This document shows, piece after piece, positions 7,979 through 16,921 of a stretch of DNA of 64,000 nucleotides. The stretch's first letter is position 1. Each line of letters starts with the position of its first letter. The translations under genes and the position numbers were made by a program. The notes beneath the pieces were generated by a model. It had not been told where the DNA came from. It made no database searches and saw only the letters and a list, made by a program, of their open reading frames with translations. The DNA comes from JAJFUV01 sp964384215 (GTDB taxonomy: Bacteria > Acidobacteriota > Terriglobia > Bryobacterales > Bryobacteraceae). Location of the stretch: positions 1 to 64,000 of the forward strand of contig CAYLLB010000009.1 of the NCBI GenBank assembly GCA_964384215.1, read 5' to 3'.

Positions 7979-9840
7979 GCCTGAGCCTCGCTCGCGCGGA
8001 CGGGCACCTCGAAGTGCGCCGAGGCGCCCGCGCCCGTTCGCTCGAAATGCAGCTCGGACCTGGGACCGTAACAGAGCCTCAGACGGCGGTTCACATTGTC
8101 AAGCGCCACGCCGCTGTGCGCGGCATTCGAGCGTGCCGCGGCGGCGCCCGCGCCCGTGTCTTCGACGGCGATGCGCCATGCCTCCCCTACGCGGCTTACA
8201 GTGAGGCGGACAAGCCCGCCTTCCGGCTTGCCGGCCACCCCGTGCTTCACCGCGTTCTCCACCAGCGGTTGTATCGAAAGCGAAGGGATCTTTGCGGAGA
8301 CGGCCTGGGCGGGTACATCGAACTCGACTCGCAGCCGCGGTCCCAAACGCTCTTGCTCGATTTCGAGGTATGCCTTTACGACCTTGAGCTCATCCTCGAG
8401 CGGGACCATCGTACGCTGGGACTGCAGGAAATAGCGGAAGACGTCGGCAAGATTGAGCACCAGCCGTCGCGCGGGCTCCGCTGTCTTAGGAATCACCCCG
8501 TAAAGCGTATTGAGCGCGTTGAACAGAAAATGCGGATTGATCTGCGCGTGCAGGGCGCGCAATTCCGCTTGCGTGACCAGACGGTCCGTCTCAGAGAGCC
8601 GGTGCGCTTCGAGTTGTTCCGCGGCGGCGCGGGATAGACGGGCCAGGGCGGCAAGGTCTTCGCTCAGATAACGGCGGCCGCCCTGTCGCCGTCCCAGCAG
8701 GATATAGTGTGTCTGCTCACCGGAGACGGGTACCGGAACCACCACCTCCGCGCCAGCGTCCCGCAATTCTTCCCTCATGCCGGGGATGTCGCTGGGGAGT
8801 GCCGGCGCACTCAATCCCGTTTGCCCGAGATGCCCCTGAAGATCTCCGGAGGCGATGGCAGCCGGCTCGGCGCCCATGAACCGCGCCAAGTGCGCAAGGG
8901 CGGCGTTCAGGTAAGCGGCTTCGTCCTTCGCGGCGGCGGCTTCGGCCCGCAGTTCCGTCAAAGCGTTTTCGATATTGGGCCTGCGGAAGACCAGCCTTGT
9001 CAGCAGATTCTGCAGGCCGCCACGCAAGATGGCGAACAGAACCAGCAACAGGCTGCCGGCGACGAACACAAGCCCCTGCCGCTGCGGGTCACCGCCGGAA
9101 AGCGCCGGTCCGGCGAACGACACGGCGGCGGTTCCAGTCACGAACAGGAATACGGCCGCCAGGCAGACGTTGGCAAGGAAGCGGATGAACGCGTCCAACA
9201 GCAGGAAACGGTGATCCTGCAACAGCACCAGCAAAGCCAGCGGGATGCCTGCATGGTGGAGGATCAACTCGCGCGACCACAGGTGCTCGGCGTGCGCCGG
9301 GTCGAAATGCACGAACGATAGCGCGAACAGGAACACGCAAAGCGCGGCAACCAGTTGCTGGGCCAGGAGCCGGTTTGTGCGGGGTGGAGAGTAGATAACG
9401 GCGGCGGCGGATATCAGGGAGAGCACGCTGAAGCCCGCCGTGGTAATCCGCAGAGCGAGTGCGTGGCGTTCGATAGCCGGCGCCGCGAGTTCGCTCAAGT
9501 GCGCCCCGATCGAAACGACGCTCGCCAGGTAGCCGGCCATCCAAAGCGCGCGGAAACGCCCGTCCAGGGAGAGATGGAACAGAACCGCGGGCAGAAGGCT
9601 TATGGCGCCGAAACTAACCATCATCTCGGCGCCTGACGAGTCGGGCTTCGCCATCGAGATCAGTGAGCCCAGATTCCAGATGAGCGCCAGGACCGCGGAG
9701 GCCATCGCCAGGCGACCTCCTCGTAAACGCGCGCCCGCGCGATCGCGCACCAGCAGATACAGAAAGATGCCGAAGATCAACGCGCCAGCCGCATGGCCAA
9801 GAATGTTGACCAGCAGCGGTTCGTGCGCGTGCAAGCCCAT
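7975..9840 (-). CDS. LytS-type sensor histidine kinase
   Basis: The 621-residue protein has roughly seven to eight transmembrane helices in the first 290 residues, a GAF-like linker (about 310-405), and a His_kinase/HATPase_c module at the end. The phospho-acceptor motif is 'QINPHFLFNALNTL' around residue 425; the N box is 'PLVENAVKHGV' and the G box 'DTGAG'. This is the LytS/YehU class in which the His precedes FLFN rather than lying in an HisKA helix. It is followed immediately by its LytTR regulator. The signal sensed by the membrane domain is not evident. The first ATG at 9840 directly precedes the first membrane helix, so the start is reasonable. Confidence 0.93.
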   Translation of the reverse strand: MGLHAHEPLLVNILGHAAGALIFGIFLYLLVRDRAGARLRGGRLAMASAVLALIWNLGSLISMAKPDSSGAEMMVSFGAISLLPAVLFHLSLDGRFRALWMAGYLASVVSIGAHLSELAAPAIERHALALRITTAGFSVLSLISAAAVIYSPPRTNRLLAQQLVAALCVFLFALSFVHFDPAHAEHLWSRELILHHAGIPLALLVLLQDHRFLLLDAFIRFLANVCLAAVFLFVTGTAAVSFAGPALSGGDPQRQGLVFVAGSLLLVLFAILRGGLQNLLTRLVFRRPNIENALTELRAEAAAAKDEAAYLNAALAHLARFMGAEPAAIASGDLQGHLGQTGLSAPALPSDIPGMREELRDAGAEVVVPVPVSGEQTHYILLGRRQGGRRYLSEDLAALARLSRAAAEQLEAHRLSETDRLVTQAELRALHAQINPHFLFNALNTLYGVIPKTAEPARRLVLNLADVFRYFLQSQRTMVPLEDELKVVKAYLEIEQERLGPRLRVEFDVPAQAVSAKIPSLSIQPLVENAVKHGVAGKPEGGLVRLTVSRVGEAWRIAVEDTGAGAAAARSNAAHSGVALDNVNRRLRLCYGPRSELHFERTGAGASAHFEVPVRASEAQA

Positions 9841-9892
9841 ATGAGGAGCGGCTTTCAGCCCGCCAGACGCGCTCTCCAGTGCGTCGTCTTCG

Positions 9893-11620
9893 CTAGATGT
9901 CCATCACGGCGCCGGTGTCGGCGCTTGTTGCGTGCGCCGAGTAGCGCGCCAGCCAACCGCGTTTCACCTTCGGTTCGAACGGTGGTATATCCTTCAGGCG
10001 GCGCTGGATCTCCGCTTCGCTCACTTTGAGTTCGATGCGGCGGGTGATGGCGTTAATATAGATCCGGTCGCCCTTCCGGACCGCGGCGATCGGCCCGCCA
10101 GCGGCGGCTTCCGGGGCCACGTGGCCAACGCAGACCCCGCGCGTGCCGCCGGAGAAGCGTCCGTCGGTGATCAGGGCCGCGCGAATGCCGGCGCCTACCA
10201 TGGCTGCGGTTGGAGAAAGCATTTCCTGCATGCCTGGGCCGCCGCGCGGTCCTTCGTAGCGGATCACTGCCACGTCGCCATCCTTCACCTCGCCTGCCAG
10301 GATGCCGCGCAGCGCATCTTCCTGAGATTCGAAAATAACGGCGCTGCCCTCGTATTCGAGCATCTCGGCGGCGATGCCCGCCGTCTTCACCACGGCCCCC
10401 TTCGGAGCCAGGTTGCCGAACAGGATGGCGAGTCCTCCGGTGGCCGAGAAAGCGTTCTCGAACTGGCGTACCACGTTCCCGTCGGGAGCCGGAGCGGCGG
10501 CGACGTAGTCGGAGAGATTGCCGGCCACGGTCGGCGCATCGGCGTTGAAAGGCGTTTTGCCGAACCGGGCAATTTCCTTCAGGATTGTTCCGACTCCGCC
10601 GACGGCATGCAGGTCTTCAATGTGCACGTCCGGGCGGCTGGGGGACACTTTGCAGATGTTGGGTGTCGCGTCGGACAACTGGTTGATATGATTCAGGTCG
10701 AAATCGATTCCGGCCGAATGCGCCAGGGCCAGAGTGTGCAGCACGGTATTGGTGGAGCCGCCCATGGCCACGTCCAGCACCAGGGCGTTGTCGAGCGAGC
10801 GCTGGTTGACGATGTCCAGCGGGCGCAGGTTCCGTTCCATCACGCTCTTCAGTGCGTGAGCCGAGCCGCGCACCAGTTTGAGACGGTCCGGGTTGATCTC
10901 CCAGGTGCCCAGCGACATATCCACCCAGCGCGCCGCCGGTGTGGTGCCGCTTCCTGGCAGCGCCATGCCGATCACCTCGGCCAGGCAGTTCATGGAATTC
11001 GCGGTAAACATACCGGCGCAACTGCCGCAAGTGGGACACGCCTTCTCAGCCAGCTTGTCGAGGTCGTCGTCGCTCATCTTGCCGGCGCTGGCTTTGCCGA
11101 CACCCTCGAACACCGTGATGAGGTCCGTGCCTCCGCGGCCGGCGAGCATGGGGCCGCCGCTCACGTAAACAGCCGGGATGTTGATGCGCACCATGGCGTT
11201 CAACATGCCCGGCACGATCTTGTCGCAATTGCCGATGCCGATCCACCCGTCGCATGGATGCGCGCCGATGATGGTCTCGATCTGATCGGTTATCAGCTCA
11301 CGCGAGGGCAGCGAGTACTTCATGCCGAAGTGCCCCATGGCGATGCCGTCGCACACGGCCGCGCCGATGTTGGCATACCAGACGTTGAAGCCCAACGATT
11401 CGAGTTCCTTCTTCAGCTCCGCACCGATCTTGTCCAGGTGCGCATGGCCGGGAATCTGGTTGGTGTACGAGTTGATGATGGTGACGAAAGGTTTCGCCCG
11501 GTCCGAGAATCTCTGGATGACGCCCTCCGCCTTCATCAACGACGCGGCGGGCATCATGTGCCGGCCTTCTGTGACGATGCGGCTGCCGCGCTTGCGGATT
11601 TCTTCAATGCCTGGATTCAT
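9893..11620 (-). CDS. ilvD: Dihydroxy-acid dehydratase
   Basis: IlvD dehydrates 2,3-dihydroxy-isovalerate and 2,3-dihydroxy-3-methylvalerate to the 2-oxo acids in valine, leucine and isoleucine synthesis. The 575-residue length fits. Iron-sulfur and active-site motifs are present: 'CDGWIGIGNCDKIVPGM' (about 122-138) and 'CPTCGSCAGMFTANSMN' (about 190-206), and the late 'TDGRFSGGTRG' loop. The family also contains sugar-acid dehydratases (Edd, xylonate dehydratase), and the operon neighbour is a solute:sodium symporter, so a sugar-acid role cannot be excluded, but the sequence looks like true IlvD. The ATG overlaps the upstream 75-aa gene by 4 bases (ATGA). A 575-codon antisense reading frame opposite it is a GC-bias shadow. 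Confidence 0.93.
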   Translation of the reverse strand: MNPGIEEIRKRGSRIVTEGRHMMPAASLMKAEGVIQRFSDRAKPFVTIINSYTNQIPGHAHLDKIGAELKKELESLGFNVWYANIGAAVCDGIAMGHFGMKYSLPSRELITDQIETIIGAHPCDGWIGIGNCDKIVPGMLNAMVRINIPAVYVSGGPMLAGRGGTDLITVFEGVGKASAGKMSDDDLDKLAEKACPTCGSCAGMFTANSMNCLAEVIGMALPGSGTTPAARWVDMSLGTWEINPDRLKLVRGSAHALKSVMERNLRPLDIVNQRSLDNALVLDVAMGGSTNTVLHTLALAHSAGIDFDLNHINQLSDATPNICKVSPSRPDVHIEDLHAVGGVGTILKEIARFGKTPFNADAPTVAGNLSDYVAAAPAPDGNVVRQFENAFSATGGLAILFGNLAPKGAVVKTAGIAAEMLEYEGSAVIFESQEDALRGILAGEVKDGDVAVIRYEGPRGGPGMQEMLSPTAAMVGAGIRAALITDGRFSGGTRGVCVGHVAPEAAAGGPIAAVRKGDRIYINAITRRIELKVSEAEIQRRLKDIPPFEPKVKRGWLARYSAHATSADTGAVMDI

Positions 11621-11844
11621 TTGAGCTGCTCCTTATCGGGACGAAAGCGGATGCAATAGAACAAGCCGAGGGCGAGAAGCAGAGCTCCCCACCACACGGC
11701 GGCGTGCAGATCCGCCATCACGACGTCCCGCTTGATTCCGTTAATCACGTCCCAGAGCCCCGCGCCCAGGATGAGAACCCCATAGACGGTGAGCAGAATA
11801 CCGATGAAAAACCAAATCGGAATGACGTGCTTTGTCTCGCTCAT
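11617..11844 (-). CDS. Small two-helix membrane protein
   Basis: The 75-residue protein has two predicted transmembrane helices (about 9-30 and 47-65) joined by a short loop with 'NGIKRDVVMADLHAAVWW', and a basic C-terminal tail. No enzymatic motif is seen. It lies between the symporter gene (9-base gap upstream) and ilvD (4-base overlap downstream), so it is co-transcribed with both. A plausible role is an accessory or small subunit for the preceding symporter, but this is inference; the family looks lineage-restricted to me. Confidence 0.75.
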   Translation of the reverse strand: MSETKHVIPIWFFIGILLTVYGVLILGAGLWDVINGIKRDVVMADLHAAVWWGALLLALGLFYCIRFRPDKEQLK

Positions 11845-11853
11845 GAGCTTGTC

Positions 11854-13542
11854 CTACCAGAATATGACGTTTATCACCACCATGCCAATTCCCACCACCG
11901 CCGCCCAGAATGCCGGACGGCGGTGCCACGCGAAATGTCCCTCGCTGGGAATGGGTGTCAAGCCATATACCAGGTTCTTCAGTTCGGCCTCCGCGCGCGG
12001 TTTTGTGCAGAGGCTCACCACCACCGTTACCAACACCGAGATGCAGAGCGTCCAGATGGCCCGGAAGGAATTCTCCGAAAGCTCCTTGGCGTGCGGGGAG
12101 AGTGCGATGATGCGAAGCGCGCCGGGATCGAGTTGCACCCAGGTCCACATGCCGATGCTCGACAGGGTGCCCGCCAGCAGGCCCCAGAAACCGCCCGCCG
12201 GCGTGGCGCGCTTCCAGAGCATGCCCAGGATGACGACGCCGAACAGCGGCACGATGAAGAACCCGAACAGCACCTGCGTGTAAACCATGATGCTCGAGAA
12301 CCGCATCACCAGGTAGGCGGTGCCAACGCTGACAAACACGCCGATCATGGTGCACCAACGGCCCATTCTGACGTAGTGCGCGTCGCTGGCGGTCTTGCGC
12401 AGCAGCGGTTTGTAAATGTCGTAGGTCCACACGGTGGCGAAGGCGCTGACATTGCCCGCCATGCCGCTCATGAATCCGGCGATAAGCGCCGTCACGCCAA
12501 GCCCCAGCAGGCCCGGTCCGCAGTAACGCGCCATCATAAGCGGCAGCACTTCGTTGAAGCTGTGCGCGCCGGACGCCAGCGCCTCGCTTTCCGGCACCAG
12601 TTTCATGGGCAGCAGAGCCAGGCCCAACAGGCCCGGAACGATTACGATCAGCGGCACCATCATCTTCAACGCGGCGCCGATCACCGTTCCCATCCTGGCC
12701 GAGCGCAGGTCCCTGGCCGTCAGCACGCGCTGCACCACCAGGAAGTCCGTGGTCCAATAGCCGAACGATAAGGCCAATCCCCAGCCGAACACGATGGCGG
12801 TCCAGTGCGTGCCCATGGCATTGCCATCGAATGAGCCGAGCGTGCTCCACAGGTGCGCATAGCCGGGGCCGAAATTGGCGGTAACGCGCGCCATCATCCC
12901 GTCCCATCCGCCGCATTCGATCAGTCCGAGGATCGGGATCAGCAGCGTGCCCAGCCAGATCAGGAAGAACTGCAGCACCTCGTTGAAAATGGCTGAAAGC
13001 AAGCCTCCCGCCGCCACATAGATGGCCACCGTGAGCGACGAGACCCAGATGCTGAAGTGAAGGTCCCAGCCGAGGATGACTTTCATCACTACGGCCATCG
13101 AGTACATGTTTACCCCGCTCATCAGGATGGTCATCAGGGCGAACGAGATACCGGACACCGCGCGCGCCGGTTCGCCGTAGCGCAAGGACAGGTAACCGGG
13201 CACCGAGTGTGTCCTGCAGATGTAATAGAACGGCAGCATCACCACGGCGAGGAAGAGAATGGCCGGAATGGCGCCGATCAGGTAAGCGTGCGCGGACAGG
13301 ATGCCGTACTGATACGTCGCCGCGGCCCAGCCCATCATTTCGAGCGAACCGAGGTTGGCGGAAATGAAGGCGAGCCCCGCGATCCAGGCCGTCATCTGGC
13401 GTCCGGCCATGAAAAAGCTCTCGCCCGTGTCGGCGCGGCGCTTCAAATAGAAGCCGATGGCCAGGACCAGAAGAAAGTAGATGACGACGATGGCGAGGTC
13501 CACCGGAGACATCGCCAGCAAGCGCGTACTATGGGTGCCCAT
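11854..13542 (-). CDS. Solute:sodium symporter (SSS family)
   Basis: This protein of up to 562 residues contains about 13-14 transmembrane helices and the SSS hallmarks 'GESFFMAGRQMTAWIAGLAFISANLGSL' near the N-terminus (split here in description as FFMAGR and ISANLGS) and 'YWTTDFLVVQRVLTARD' in the middle, most like the sodium:sugar (SGLT/galactoside) branch. The cargo is not certain. Two starts are possible: ATG 13542, lying six bases after a likely TSS from the TACAATAG element at 13554-13561, and ATG 13509, where homology to the family begins. It is the first gene of a three-gene operon with a 75-aa membrane protein and ilvD. Confidence 0.9.
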   Translation of the reverse strand: MGTHSTRLLAMSPVDLAIVVIYFLLVLAIGFYLKRRADTGESFFMAGRQMTAWIAGLAFISANLGSLEMMGWAAATYQYGILSAHAYLIGAIPAILFLAVVMLPFYYICRTHSVPGYLSLRYGEPARAVSGISFALMTILMSGVNMYSMAVVMKVILGWDLHFSIWVSSLTVAIYVAAGGLLSAIFNEVLQFFLIWLGTLLIPILGLIECGGWDGMMARVTANFGPGYAHLWSTLGSFDGNAMGTHWTAIVFGWGLALSFGYWTTDFLVVQRVLTARDLRSARMGTVIGAALKMMVPLIVIVPGLLGLALLPMKLVPESEALASGAHSFNEVLPLMMARYCGPGLLGLGVTALIAGFMSGMAGNVSAFATVWTYDIYKPLLRKTASDAHYVRMGRWCTMIGVFVSVGTAYLVMRFSSIMVYTQVLFGFFIVPLFGVVILGMLWKRATPAGGFWGLLAGTLSSIGMWTWVQLDPGALRIIALSPHAKELSENSFRAIWTLCISVLVTVVVSLCTKPRAEAELKNLVYGLTPIPSEGHFAWHRRPAFWAAVVGIGMVVINVIFW

Positions 13543-13712
13543 GGATGAACGAACTATTGTACTGGACGGGGGATGCCCGGTTCGAAACCTGCCTCCTAGG
13601 CTAGAACAACTCCCGCCAGCGCCTTGCCGTGTGAATGATGGCCAGGAGTTCCACGTACCCTCTCTGCACCCGGTGCATACCGTGGTGCGTTGTACTGCGA
13701 TGTGTTCTTCTC

Positions 13713-15113
13713 CTACCGGAACGCGATCGAGTACAGGTCCGCGTCTTTCATCACGAAGCGCAGGCGGACGGTGGCCCCCTTCAGCGACTTCACGCTGATG
13801 GTCTCCTCGATCTTGTCGCCGAACAGAACCTTCGCCTCATCCAGCGCGAAAGCGGGTAGCGGGTTGCCGCGTTCGTCCTGAATCTCCACGCGAATGCTGC
13901 CGGCGGCCGAGGTCGCGTAGTTCAACACGAGCTTGGTTCCATCGAACGTAAGGGGTTTGGTCACCATCTCTCCTCCACACGCATCGGCGTGCACGCTCGC
14001 CAGGCCGTCCGTGCGCCACGAGTAACGCACTAGTCGATTGGTAGGCCAGTTGTAATCCCGGTCGACGTAGAGCGACATCTCGTCGGCGGCAGTCGGTACG
14101 AGGTTCGTGGCTGCCATGGTTGAGCGGTGGATCCAGTTGCGCGGGTCGCGCCCCGGACGAATCAGCGCTTCCATGAAGCGGCGGTCCCAGTGGATGCCGT
14201 CGCGGCTGGTCATAAAGACGGTCTCGGAGACGCCCTTCCCCGGAGCCTCGGCCAGCGGCGTGCGTTGCGGCACGAAGCGCTTGGGAAACGCAAAGTAGAT
14301 GTGCGGCGCCCGGAAGTACGGCGAGGTGGCGTTCGTGTAAAGCTGTTCGAGCGGCGCGGAGCCGTAGTCGGCCCATGCGCCGGGCGTCCAGTTCATGAAA
14401 TCCTTCGACGAGGCGAATTTCACGGTGCGGATGCCGTAACGGAAATCCCTGTAGACGGCCACATATTCCCCGCGCACTGTGTCATAGAAGGCCACGTTGA
14501 GCGAATCGAACGCGCCGTCGGTAATGATTGGCTCCTCACGCATCTTCTTCCAATGCACGCCGTCGGCCGATTGGTAGGCGAACAGTTTACCGCTGCCGCC
14601 CACGGCCTTGTAGCGTGCCTCGGGCGCGGCTGCGGGGTTCGAGTCCTTGAACGGTGCGAAGTTGTGGACTGCGGTTTCGGCGAGGATGATGTTGTTCGCG
14701 CGCGAACCCTGGAATTCCACCAGGCCGAGCGCCGGGCGCGTCCACGTGATGCCGTCCTTCGATTCGGCGTAACAGGTCACTTCCTTGTGCGCGGGGACGA
14801 CGGTCTCGCCCGGGCGCAGCAGGGGCATGGGCGTGTAAGCCGGGTCGGACGAGCCGCGATAGTACAGGCGATAGACGCTATCGTCCTTGATCACCGTGCA
14901 GTAAGTGCTGGTGTTGCCTTCCCACGGCTTGTTGAAGACGATGGCGGTGGCTTCCTCCCGCGGCGCGTGCATGCGCAAGGAGACGCCCTTCATCGAATCA
15001 ATGAGGTATCCGTCGACGAATGGCTCCAGACGGTTCCCCATGTGGACGGCCTGTCCGCCAGCCAGGGCGAATTGAGTCCCTGCGAGAGTCCACAAGAGCA
15101 AATGTGTGCGCAT
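13713..15113 (-). CDS. Secreted beta-propeller (GH32/GH43-like) protein, unknown function
   Basis: The 466-residue protein has a signal peptide (residues 1-19) and repeated short strands such as 'YAESKDGITWTRP', 'YQSADGVHWKKM' and 'MTSRDGIHWDRRF', i.e. the D-G-x-x-W blades seen in five-bladed-propeller glycosidase-like proteins of Acidobacteria and Planctomycetes. The C-terminal part ('VRLRFVMKDADLYSIAF') looks like a jelly-roll tail. I cannot see a confirmed catalytic triad. A GGAGG ribosome site sits six bases before the ATG at 15113, and a TAGAATAG element at 15141-15148 overlapping the end of hpnD provides a likely own promoter, so it is probably not part of the hopanoid operon. Bases 13543-13712 downstream contain no gene. 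Confidence 0.7.
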   Translation of the reverse strand: MRTHLLLWTLAGTQFALAGGQAVHMGNRLEPFVDGYLIDSMKGVSLRMHAPREEATAIVFNKPWEGNTSTYCTVIKDDSVYRLYYRGSSDPAYTPMPLLRPGETVVPAHKEVTCYAESKDGITWTRPALGLVEFQGSRANNIILAETAVHNFAPFKDSNPAAAPEARYKAVGGSGKLFAYQSADGVHWKKMREEPIITDGAFDSLNVAFYDTVRGEYVAVYRDFRYGIRTVKFASSKDFMNWTPGAWADYGSAPLEQLYTNATSPYFRAPHIYFAFPKRFVPQRTPLAEAPGKGVSETVFMTSRDGIHWDRRFMEALIRPGRDPRNWIHRSTMAATNLVPTAADEMSLYVDRDYNWPTNRLVRYSWRTDGLASVHADACGGEMVTKPLTFDGTKLVLNYATSAAGSIRVEIQDERGNPLPAFALDEAKVLFGDKIEETISVKSLKGATVRLRFVMKDADLYSIAFR

Positions 15114-15140
15114 CAGTACCTCCGCGGAAAGATGAACCGA

Positions 15141-15148
15141 CTATTCTA
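15141..15148 (-). promoter_or_regulatory. Putative -10 element TAGAATAG
   Basis: On the minus strand the octamer TAGAATAG lies 29 bases before the ATG at 15113, just after the TAA of hpnD (15150-15152). Closely related octamers precede several other leftward genes here (3311-3318, 13554-13561 as TACAATAG, 17991-17998 as GAAAATAG). No -35 is obvious. Confidence 0.4.
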
Positions 15149-15149
15149 C

Positions 15150-15998
15150 TTAACGTGCCGCCACTGAGCGAAGCATGAGCCAGACCTTTTCCCAGGCGGG
15201 TAGGCTTACTCTGCGGTGCAACACGTCGAAACCCGAGCGCTCGATGCGCTCGAGCAGGCGCGAGTATATGGCGACGATGGCGCTCAACATGGGGCGGCCC
15301 GAGGGCTTCACCAGGTTCACGAGCGGAGCTGAGCGTGCATAGTATTCCCGGGCGCGCGCGGCTTCGAAGCGCATCAGGCCGAGAAACTCCGGCGTGGGCC
15401 GGGAAGCCCGCAGCGCCTCCGGAGGGACTCCGAACCTCGCCATGTCCTCCTGCGGCAGGTACACCCGTCCGAGTTCAGCGTCTTCGCCGACATCGCGCAG
15501 GATGTTGGTCAATTGGAAAGCCACGCCGCAGTCTTCGGCCATGCGCGGGGCTTCCGGCGACTCGAACCCGAGGACGTGGATCACGCACAATCCGACCACG
15601 GAAGCCACCTGGTAGCAGTACTGCCGCAAGTCGTCGAACGTCCTGATCGTGCGGGGTTCCAGGTCGCTCGACACGCCGGCGATCATCTGGCGGAAGTACT
15701 CGTGCGGGATCCGGTAGCGCTCCACCGAATCGCGGAACGCCGGCCAAACTAAGTGCGGCGGGGCATCGCCGGCCAGGGCCCGCTCCAGGTCCGCGCTCCA
15801 GCATTCAATCGCGCTCCGCGCGTCACCCTCGGCCGGGTCGTCGCTCAGGTCGTCGCAATACCGCATGAAGGCGTAGATGGCGCACATGGCGTCGCGCTCG
15901 GCCTTGGGCAGCAGGAGGAACGAATAGTAGAAGTTGCGAGCCCGGCTGCGCGCCACGCCGCGGCAGTATTCGTAAGATGCCTGGAGCGTGTCCGTCAT
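15150..15998 (-). CDS. hpnD: Presqualene diphosphate synthase HpnD
   Basis: HpnD condenses two farnesyl diphosphates to presqualene diphosphate, the first step of the three-enzyme HpnCDE squalene route. The 282-residue protein has both Asp-rich motifs of the squalene/phytoene synthase fold: 'YCDDLSDD' (about residues 47-54) and 'LTNILRDVGEDAELGRVYLP' (about 163-182). It begins with 'YEYCRGVARSRARNFYYSF', characteristic of HpnD rather than HpnC. The ATG overlaps the hpnC stop by 4 bases. It is the last gene of the hopanoid operon starting at 24767. Confidence 0.93.
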   Translation of the reverse strand: MTDTLQASYEYCRGVARSRARNFYYSFLLLPKAERDAMCAIYAFMRYCDDLSDDPAEGDARSAIECWSADLERALAGDAPPHLVWPAFRDSVERYRIPHEYFRQMIAGVSSDLEPRTIRTFDDLRQYCYQVASVVGLCVIHVLGFESPEAPRMAEDCGVAFQLTNILRDVGEDAELGRVYLPQEDMARFGVPPEALRASRPTPEFLGLMRFEAARAREYYARSAPLVNLVKPSGRPMLSAIVAIYSRLLERIERSGFDVLHRRVSLPAWEKVWLMLRSVAAR

Positions 15999-16918
15999 GC
16001 GGCCTTCCGGAATGCCTGCCGCACGAGGACTTCGAGAAGCAGGCCGGCGCGCTCGACCTTCGAGATCGCTGGGCGCCGGGCCAGCACGTCGTAGTCCTGC
16101 CGTTCGATTTTGTCGAGAATGCGCATCCCGCCGCGGCTGAATAATTCGATGTCGACGGCCAGCCTGCGGTTGAGCATTGTGGCCAGTGGCAATCCTTCCA
16201 CGAACAGTTCCCGCGCCTTGGCCACGAGTTCGCGCATAGTGGCCCGGAAAGCCGGCGTGGCCTTCAACGCAAACAGGTCATCCAGTGAATAACCGTGCCG
16301 CTCCATCACTTCCAGCGGGATGTAGACGCGGTCCTTGGCGAGATCGACGGCCACGTCCTGCCAGAAATTGGCCAATTGCAGCGCCGTGCAGGTCGCATCC
16401 GACAGCCGCTGCCGTTCCGCGTCGGAGTATCCGCAAAGATGCAGCACCAGCCGGCCCACCGGGTTAGCCGAATACCGGCAGTAACCAAATACTTCCTCCC
16501 AGGTGCGATAGCGGGTGACGCGCTGGTCCTGCTCGAAGGCGCGGATCAGGTGCTCGAAAGGCTCGACCGGCAGGCTGCGGCGGGCGACGGTCTGTTTCAG
16601 CGCCACGAACACCGGATGCGCCGCCTCCCCCGCGTACATGCGTTCGAGTTCCGCGCGCCACCACGAGAGCAGGCGCAAGCTCTCGGCCGTATCGCCGATC
16701 TCGTCTCCCAAGTCATCCGCCCAGCGGCAGAAGGCGTAGACGTTAAAGAAATCCTGGTGCAGGCGTTTGGGGAGCAGAAACGAGACGACGTGAAAGTTCT
16801 CGTAGTGTACGCCGGCCAGCCAGCGTGTGTAAGCAAGGGCCTCCTCCAGCGTCGCCGCGTGCCTGCGCGCGTCCGGCGACCGAAGGTATTCCGCCGGAAG
16901 CAGAAAGTGGTTGGCCAA
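15995..16918 (-). CDS. hpnC: Hydroxysqualene synthase HpnC
   Basis: HpnC converts presqualene diphosphate to hydroxysqualene. The 307-residue protein belongs to the squalene/phytoene synthase family, with 'FCRWADDLGDE' (about residues 64-74) and 'LANFWQDVAVDLAKDRVYIP' (about 180-199), and the HpnC-type entry 'HYENFHVVSFLLPKRLHQDF'. The start is TTG at 16918, three bases after the upstream dehydrogenase stop; no in-frame ATG exists before the conserved core, so this is the best choice. In most bacteria the next enzyme, the flavoprotein HpnE, is encoded beside hpnC and hpnD; here it is not. Confidence 0.92.
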   Translation of the reverse strand: MANHFLLPAEYLRSPDARRHAATLEEALAYTRWLAGVHYENFHVVSFLLPKRLHQDFFNVYAFCRWADDLGDEIGDTAESLRLLSWWRAELERMYAGEAAHPVFVALKQTVARRSLPVEPFEHLIRAFEQDQRVTRYRTWEEVFGYCRYSANPVGRLVLHLCGYSDAERQRLSDATCTALQLANFWQDVAVDLAKDRVYIPLEVMERHGYSLDDLFALKATPAFRATMRELVAKARELFVEGLPLATMLNRRLAVDIELFSRGGMRILDKIERQDYDVLARRPAISKVERAGLLLEVLVRQAFRKAA

Positions 16919-16921
16919 GGC

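Noticed and set aside
9932..11659. 575-codon open frame on the plus strand opposite ilvD
   Set aside because: It mirrors the ilvD codon bias, has Gln/His/Gly/Ala/Arg-rich text with no domain, and ilvD is a confident gene.
13579..13589. GGTTCGAAACC, which looks like a tRNA T-loop
   Set aside because: Flanking bases do not form the T-stem or an acceptor stem, and no anticodon arm is found at the right distance.
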